A program made the translations under genes and the position numbers. Positions 59,775-64,000 of a stretch of DNA of 64,000 nucleotides are shown in pieces. This DNA comes from Streptomyces xanthochromogenes (GTDB lineage Bacteria; Actinomycetota; Actinomycetes; Streptomycetales; Streptomycetaceae), in assembly GCF_014650455.1 (NCBI RefSeq), contig NZ_BMUZ01000007.1, positions 109,942 through 173,941 of the forward strand, in the 5' to 3' direction. The stretch's first letter is position 1, and every line of letters begins with the position of its first letter. A model generated the notes under the pieces. It was not told the origin of the DNA. It saw only the letters and a list, made by a program, of their open reading frames with translations, and made no database searches.

Positions 59775-60000
59775 CACTTCCCTCGCCGGGAACCCGCCTA
59801 CACCCGTGAGGCCGTCATCGAGGTGCTGGACCAGCGTCCAAGGCCGGCAGGGAACTGCTCACCCTGGACCTCGACGAGGCCGAACACGCGCTTGCTGTCG
59901 CCGAGTTGGGCATGGAGGTCGACCCGCCCGCCCCGTACTCCCCCGGTGCCTGGCTCGCTCTGGTCGCCCAGCGCCTGGGACAGCAACGCCCGAGGGGCGG
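59775..60000 (+). pseudogene. frameshifted gene remnant
   Basis: Coding-like sequence lies in the 370-nt gap between DUF4241 and gltX. One frame reads REPAYTREAVIEVLDQR; the continuation is in another frame (KAGRELLTLDLDEAEHALAV; MEVDPPAPYSPGAWLALVAQ). No start or proper end is visible, and the frame change is near 59838. I do not recognise the parent family. It looks like the 3' remnant of a plus-strand gene. Confidence 0.5.
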
Positions 60001-60022
60001 CAGCCGATGGCTGCCGCCCCTC
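59992..60022 (-). terminator. gltX terminator, perfect 14-bp hairpin
   Basis: GAGGGGCGGCAGCC at 59992-60005 pairs perfectly with 60009-60022 around GAT, 18 bases after the gltX stop. Confidence 0.85.
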
Positions 60023-60039
60023 TCACGTACCGCCCGTGG

Positions 60040-61524
60040 CTACGCCGCCAGCTTCGCCAGCGCCGCGTCGATGCGGGCCAGGGTCTTCTCCTTGCCCAGG
60101 ATCTCCAGGGACTCGAAGAGGGGGAGGCCCACCGTGCGGCCGGTGACGGCCACGCGGACGGGGGCCTGGGCCTTGCCCAGCTTCAGGCCGTGCTGCTCGC
60201 CCGCCGCCAGGACCGCGTTCTTCAGGGACTCCGGGGACGTCCAGTCCGCCGACTCCAGCTTCTCGCGGGCCGTGCGCAGGAGCGCGTCCGAGCCCTCCTT
60301 CATCGCCTTCGCCCAGGACGCCTCGTCCTCGACCGGCTGGTCCAGGAAGAGGAAGTCGACGTTGGCCGTGATGTCCGAGAGGACGGTCACGCGCGTCTGG
60401 GCGTGCGGGGCGATCGCCTCCCAGGCCTTCTCGTCGAACGCCTCGGGGGCCCAGTTGGCGTGCGGCGCGCGCAGCCACGGCTCGCAGGCCGCGGCGAACG
60501 CCTTCTCGTCCAGCATGCGGATGTGGTCCGCGTTGATGGACTCGGCCTTCTTCAGGTCGAAGCGGGCCGGGTTGGCGTTGACGTCCGCGATGTCGAACTT
60601 CGCGACCATGTCCTGGATCGAGAAGACGTCCTGGTCCGCGGAGAACGACCAGCCCAGGAGGGAGAGGTAGTTCAGGAGGCCCTCGGGGAGGAAGCCGCGC
60701 TCGCGGTAGACGTTCAGGGACGCCTGGGGGTCGCGCTTGGAGAGCTTCTTGTTGCCCTCGCCCATCACGTACGGCAGGTGGCCGAAGGTGGGGACCCGCT
60801 TGGCGATGCCCAGCTCGATCAGCGCCTTGTAGAGCGCGATCTGGCGCGGGGTCGAGGAGAGCAGGTCCTCGCCGCGCAGGACGTGGGTGATCTCCATCAG
60901 GGCGTCGTCGACCGGGTTCACGAGGGTGTACAGGGGCGCACCGTTCGCACGGACGATGCCGTAGTCGGTGACGTTCTCCGCCTGGACGGTGATCTCGCCA
61001 CGGACCAGGTCCGTGAAGGTGGTCGCCTCGTCCGGCATCCGGAAGCGGACGACGTGGCTGCGGCCCTCGGCCTCGTACGCCTGCTTCTGCTCGGCGCTCA
61101 GGTCGCGGCAGTGGCCGTCGTAGCCGGACGGCCTGCCTGCGGCGCGGGCCGCCTCGCGGCGGGCGTCCAGCTCCTCGGTGGTGCAGTAGCAGTTGTACGC
61201 GTGGCCGGCGACGAGCAGCTTCTCGGCGACATCGCGGTAGATGTCCATGCGCTGCGACTGGCGGTACGGCGCGTGCGGGCCGCCGACCTCCGGGCCCTCG
61301 TCCCAGTCGAAGCCCAGCCAGCGCAGGGAGTCCAGGAGCTGGTTGTAGGAGTCCTCGCTGTCGCGGGCCGCGTCGGTGTCCTCGATGCGGAACACGAACG
61401 TGCCGCCCTGGTGCCGGGCGAACGCCCAGTTGAACAGGGCGGTGCGGACCAGGCCCACGTGGGGGTTGCCGGTCGGGGAGGGACAGAAGCGAACGCGGAC
61501 GTCCGCGTCCAGGGGGTTAGCCAC
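60040..61524 (-). CDS. gltX: glutamyl-tRNA synthetase
   Basis: 494 residues. Class I synthetase motifs are FCPSPTGNPHVGLVRTALFN (HIGH-type) and GNKKLSKRDPQASL (KMSKS-type). Actinobacteria lack GlnRS, so this non-discriminating enzyme is expected to charge both tRNA-Glu and tRNA-Gln, with GatCAB amidating the latter. Its start overlaps the end of the upstream FAH gene by eight bases, so the pair is translationally coupled. The tRNA-Glu/Gln array lies 2 kb away. Confidence 0.96.
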   Translation of the reverse strand: MANPLDADVRVRFCPSPTGNPHVGLVRTALFNWAFARHQGGTFVFRIEDTDAARDSEDSYNQLLDSLRWLGFDWDEGPEVGGPHAPYRQSQRMDIYRDVAEKLLVAGHAYNCYCTTEELDARREAARAAGRPSGYDGHCRDLSAEQKQAYEAEGRSHVVRFRMPDEATTFTDLVRGEITVQAENVTDYGIVRANGAPLYTLVNPVDDALMEITHVLRGEDLLSSTPRQIALYKALIELGIAKRVPTFGHLPYVMGEGNKKLSKRDPQASLNVYRERGFLPEGLLNYLSLLGWSFSADQDVFSIQDMVAKFDIADVNANPARFDLKKAESINADHIRMLDEKAFAAACEPWLRAPHANWAPEAFDEKAWEAIAPHAQTRVTVLSDITANVDFLFLDQPVEDEASWAKAMKEGSDALLRTAREKLESADWTSPESLKNAVLAAGEQHGLKLGKAQAPVRVAVTGRTVGLPLFESLEILGKEKTLARIDAALAKLAA

Positions 61525-62311
61525 GCTTGATCACCCTGTTGGTGAGAGTGCCGATGCCTTCGATGGTGACGGCGACTTCGTCGCCGACGTTGAGGGGGCC
61601 GACCCCGGCCGGGGTGCCGGTGAGGATGACGTCACCCGGGAGCAGCGTCATGGCCTCGGTGATGTGGACGACCAGGTCCTCGATGGAGCGGATCATGTCG
61701 GCCGTGCGGCCGAGCTGGCGCTGTTCGCCGTTGACGGTCGCCTGGATGGTGAGGTCGCTCGGGTCCAGGTCGGTCTCGACCCAGGGGCCCAGCGGGCACG
61801 AGGTGTCGAAGCCCTTGGCCCGGGCCCACTGCTTCTCGCGCTTCTGTACGTCACGGGCGGTCACGTCGTTGGCGCAGGTGTAGCCGAAGATGACGTCCTT
61901 GACGCGCTCGCGCGGGACCTCACGGCACATGCGGCCGATCACGACGGCGAGCTCGGCCTCGTGGTGCAGCTCGTTGGAGAAGGAGGGGTACTCGATGGTG
62001 TCGCCGGAGCCGATCACCGAGGTGGTCGGCTTGAAGAAGGCGACCGGCGCCTCGGGACGGCCTTGATCGTCGAAGACGGCGTTGCCGAGTTCCTTGGCGT
62101 GCTCCGCGTAGTTGCGGCCGATGGCCACGACCTTGTTGGGCAGCACGGGCGGCAGCAGGCGGACCTTGTTCAGCGGCACCTTGGTGCCGGAGAGCTCGAA
62201 GTCCGCGTACGGGATGCCCTTGATGATGTCGAGTACGAGACCGTCGGGGCCTTCGCCCTCGACGGCTCCGAAGGCGACATTGCCGTCGATGGAGAACCTG
62301 GCGATGCGCAC
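61517..62311 (-). CDS. fumarylacetoacetate hydrolase family protein
   Basis: 264 residues. The FAH catalytic core is evident: VVAIGRNYAEHAKELGN, HHEAELAVVIGR with metal-binding Glu/His, YTCANDVTARDVQKREKQWA, and ILTGTPAGVGPLNVGDEVAV. Members act as hydrolases, decarboxylases or isomerases on 2-hydroxy-hepta-diene-dioates or acylpyruvates. The substrate here is unknown. It is coupled to gltX, an arrangement conserved in actinobacteria. Confidence 0.9.
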   Translation of the reverse strand: MRIARFSIDGNVAFGAVEGEGPDGLVLDIIKGIPYADFELSGTKVPLNKVRLLPPVLPNKVVAIGRNYAEHAKELGNAVFDDQGRPEAPVAFFKPTTSVIGSGDTIEYPSFSNELHHEAELAVVIGRMCREVPRERVKDVIFGYTCANDVTARDVQKREKQWARAKGFDTSCPLGPWVETDLDPSDLTIQATVNGEQRQLGRTADMIRSIEDLVVHITEAMTLLPGDVILTGTPAGVGPLNVGDEVAVTIEGIGTLTNRVIKRG

Positions 62312-62455
62312 GAGTGCTGTCGCCCCTCACTTCGCTTTAGCTGGTACTGGCCGACCGGCCGGAGTCTGACGCTCCAGGCTAACGCGGGCGGGGGCGCCGA
62401 CCGTGCGATCCGCCCGGCCGCCGGGCCGCCGGTCCGGCGCCGCGGGGCCGGCCCG

Positions 62456-62671
62456 TCAGACGGCGGCGGCCTCGGACTGGGCCGGGGCGGGGGCCGGGGC
62501 GGAGGCCGGGGCCTTCATCAGGATGGTGCGGCGCGGGTTGGCCGTCTGGGCCGGCAGTTCGACGGTGTGCTCCGGCTGGGCCGCCCGCTGCAGCTCCTCG
62601 GCGTCCGCGAGGTGCGCCAGGGTGGTGCGGCGCGGGTTGGCTATGTTGCGGATGATCATCGTCGTTTTCAT
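62456..62671 (-). CDS. small protein with duplicated ANPRRT motif
   Basis: 71 residues from ATG 62671 (MKTTMIIRNIANPRRTTLAH); the open frame extends to 62770 but without coding character. The motif ANPRRTTL at residues 11-18 is repeated as ANPRRTIL at about 44-51. A middle segment (LADAEELQRAAQPEHTVELP) joins the copies, and an Ala/Pro tail ends the protein. No family is recognised. It is expressed on the minus strand toward the FAH gene, 144 nt downstream, and opposite to cvnA. Codon use and the repeated motif support a real gene, but the ribosome binding site is weak. Confidence 0.65.
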   Translation of the reverse strand: MKTTMIIRNIANPRRTTLAHLADAEELQRAAQPEHTVELPAQTANPRRTILMKAPASAPAPAPAQSEAAAV

Positions 62672-63256
62672 CTCTGCTACAAACCCTGTCTTTACGGGCG
62701 CCACGAGGCACCGATTGTCGGATTGGCCATCCCTGTAAAGCGTCAGGCTAAACATTCGAATTCCCGGCAAAGGGCCGTAGAGACGACGATCAACATGTGA
62801 GTTTGCTCACGAATCAAGCCACAAAAGGGATATAAGGGTCCGTCAACTGGCCGTCCAGGAACGGACATTCCGGTATCGAACCCTTCATTCCGCTCCTGAT
62901 CATCGCGACTGGGACACCCCCCGCCCGTAAGTGACTCGTAAGCATAAGTCCGTTTTCTCCGTGATCACTTTCTACGTCTTGTGACGCGATACTCACAATG
63001 TGTCACTCAGGTCACGGCCCGGTACGCGGGCCTTGTTGGAGATCCGGCACTGTGCTGGAATTCCACGCACCGCCGCGGGTCACTGAACTGACCGGTGCGC
63101 AGGGGCGCAACGCAGCGCCGGGTGAGCGGCGGGAGGGGGAGCAGGACAAGCGCCGGTCACTCAGACCACACAGGGGGCGCGCAGTGCCCCCATGACGCCG
63201 ACACCGTCCCATCCGCCCAGCGCGGGGGGACGCCTGGTCCAGAGGTTGCGACGCTA
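62672..63256. promoter_or_regulatory. 585-nt region upstream of cvnA with repeated GGTCACT motifs
   Basis: No gene is visible. A GTGAG-TTTG-CTCAC hairpin lies near 62799-62812. Related motifs GTCACTCA (63002-63009), GTCAC (63011-63015), GGTCA-6-TGACC (63078-63093) and GGTCACTCAGACC (63155-63167) cluster upstream of the cvnA start. They may be operator sites for a dimeric regulator. The region is AT-richer than the rest of the window. Confidence 0.5.
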
Positions 63257-64000
63257 GTGCAGGGACGTTTCAAGAGGGATGGCAGCGCTGCGGCGGAGCA
63301 GGAGCCGCAGGGCGGGACTGGCCCCAAGACGGCCAGTTCCTCGCCCCAGCACGCCCAGAACCCCCGGGGCCCCGAGAACCCATCCGCCTCGCCGGCCGGC
63401 GAGGCGAGCGGCCAGACGGCCCGCACCGGTGGGCCGTCCGGCCCGTCAGGAGGCGACAGCGCCGGTGCCGAACGCAAACCCACGGGTCCCGTGGACACGT
63501 GCTCCCGAATAGCCCTGCGCAACTGGCGCATCTCGACCCGGCTCGTCGCCCTGCTCGCCCTCCCCGTGGTGGCCGCGACCACCCTGGGCGGGCTGCGCAT
63601 CCAGCAGTCGATGAACGACATGCAGCAGCTCGACCACATGCAGCTGCTCACCGACATGACCAAGCAGGCGACCGAGCTCGCCGCCGCGCTCCAGACCGAG
63701 CGCGACGACTCCGCGGGTCCGCTCTCCACCCAGACCTCCGACGCCCGCGTCCAGACCGACCGCTCGGCCACCGACCTGGTCAAGAAGTCGTTCATCAACG
63801 CGACCCAGGACGTCAGCGGCACGGAGAACGACGACGCCCTTGAGTCGATCCGGCGCAACGTCACCAACATCGCGATCCAGCTGCAGGACCTGGAGAGCAT
63901 CCGCAGGACCGCGTACAAGGAGGGCTCGACCAACTCCCAGACGGTCGAGTCCTACAGCCGCCTGATCCGCGGTCTGCTCAGCCTCTCCCAGGACATGGCC
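63257..64000 (+). CDS. cvnA: conservon sensor histidine kinase CvnA, N-terminal part
   Basis: 248 codons from GTG 63257; the gene continues past the window. The first ~90 residues are a Gly/Ser/Pro-rich cytoplasmic segment (QEPQGGTGPKTASSSPQ). A membrane segment follows at about 95-115 (RLVALLALPVVAATTLGGL), then an extracellular helical domain resembling nitrate/nitrite-sensor regions (LDHMQLLTDMTKQATELAAA; DLVKKSFINATQDVSG). In Streptomyces conservons this protein is a membrane kinase-like component of a G-protein-like complex with CvnB, CvnC and CvnD. Those genes, if present, lie downstream. Confidence 0.85.
   Translation, partial: MQGRFKRDGSAAAEQEPQGGTGPKTASSSPQHAQNPRGPENPSASPAGEASGQTARTGGPSGPSGGDSAGAERKPTGPVDTCSRIALRNWRISTRLVALLALPVVAATTLGGLRIQQSMNDMQQLDHMQLLTDMTKQATELAAALQTERDDSAGPLSTQTSDARVQTDRSATDLVKKSFINATQDVSGTENDDALESIRRNVTNIAIQLQDLESIRRTAYKEGSTNSQTVESYSRLIRGLLSLSQDMA

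Overview
The window is a very GC-rich chromosomal segment from an actinomycete, almost certainly a Streptomyces or close relative. Several lines support this: four tandem type I signal peptidase genes beside rplS-trmD-rimM-khpA-rpsP, an amtB-glnK-glnD operon with a GlnR-type box, an NsdA-like regulator, an HU protein with a long Lys/Ala tail (HupS type), an NdgR-type IclR regulator divergent from leuCD, many GTG starts, and the start of a conservon-type sensor kinase (CvnA). From memory, the gene order matches the stretch of the Streptomyces coelicolor chromosome that runs from the sipWXYZ cluster to cvnA1. Most of the window is therefore conserved core chromosome, and no prophage, insertion sequence, CRISPR array or biosynthetic cluster is visible.

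Layout. 0-7.3 kb, minus strand: rpsP, khpA, rimM, trmD, rplS, sipW-sipX-sipY, sipZ, NUDIX, DUF2469; this block covers ribosome maturation and protein secretion. 7.5-11 kb: a SprT-like zincin, a short archaeal/eukaryal-type prolyl-tRNA synthetase and a methyltransferase. 11-23 kb: ftsH, ffh, the nitrogen operon amtB-glnK-glnD behind a GlnR box, nsdA, a primase-like protein and ftsY. 23-26 kb: a probable accessory cassette (NCS1 permease, LLM flavin oxidoreductase, holin-like membrane protein). 26-32.6 kb: the glucose permease glcP, smc, a small coiled-coil protein and acylphosphatase. 32.7-44.3 kb: a CAP-domain surface protein, flavoprotein and HxlR pair, mutM, rnc, rpmF, the DUF177 gene, a coiled-coil protein with a Tyr/Gln-rich tail, coaD, rsmD, recG and a fatty-acid-kinase-like gene. 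44.5-52.8 kb: rpmB, thiD-thiL, an Lrp-domain protein, a DUF3515 lipoprotein, ddl-gpsA-plsC, cofC, an OB-fold protein, hupS and a small protein. 53-55.9 kb: leuCD and ndgR. 56-60 kb: a less conserved stretch with a degenerate tandem repeat, a DUF4188/MerR pair, five tRNA genes (three Glu, two Gln), a HAD phosphatase, a DUF4241 protein and a gene remnant. 60-64 kb: gltX with a FAH-family hydrolase, a small protein with a duplicated ANPRRT motif, and cvnA, which runs off the end.

How the genes work together. ffh, ftsY, the signal peptidases and FtsH make up a secretion and membrane quality-control set. smc, hupS, recG, mutM and the primase-like protein serve DNA organisation and repair. gltX next to tRNA-Glu and tRNA-Gln genes fits the indirect tRNA-Gln charging route of Actinobacteria. 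thiD/thiL, leuCD, coaD, cofC, ddl and gpsA/plsC supply cofactors, leucine, cell wall and lipid precursors.

The less ordinary points are: the small duplicated-motif protein upstream of cvnA; an ~21-nt tandem repeat that reads as a 7-residue repeat; a GTGCGGTCC repeat between rsmD and recG; the 209-nt sipX/sipY overlap; probable non-AUG starts for the DUF177 gene (CTG) and cofC (ACG); two convergent gene pairs sharing a CTAG stop; and several well-formed operators that I could not assign to a known regulator.
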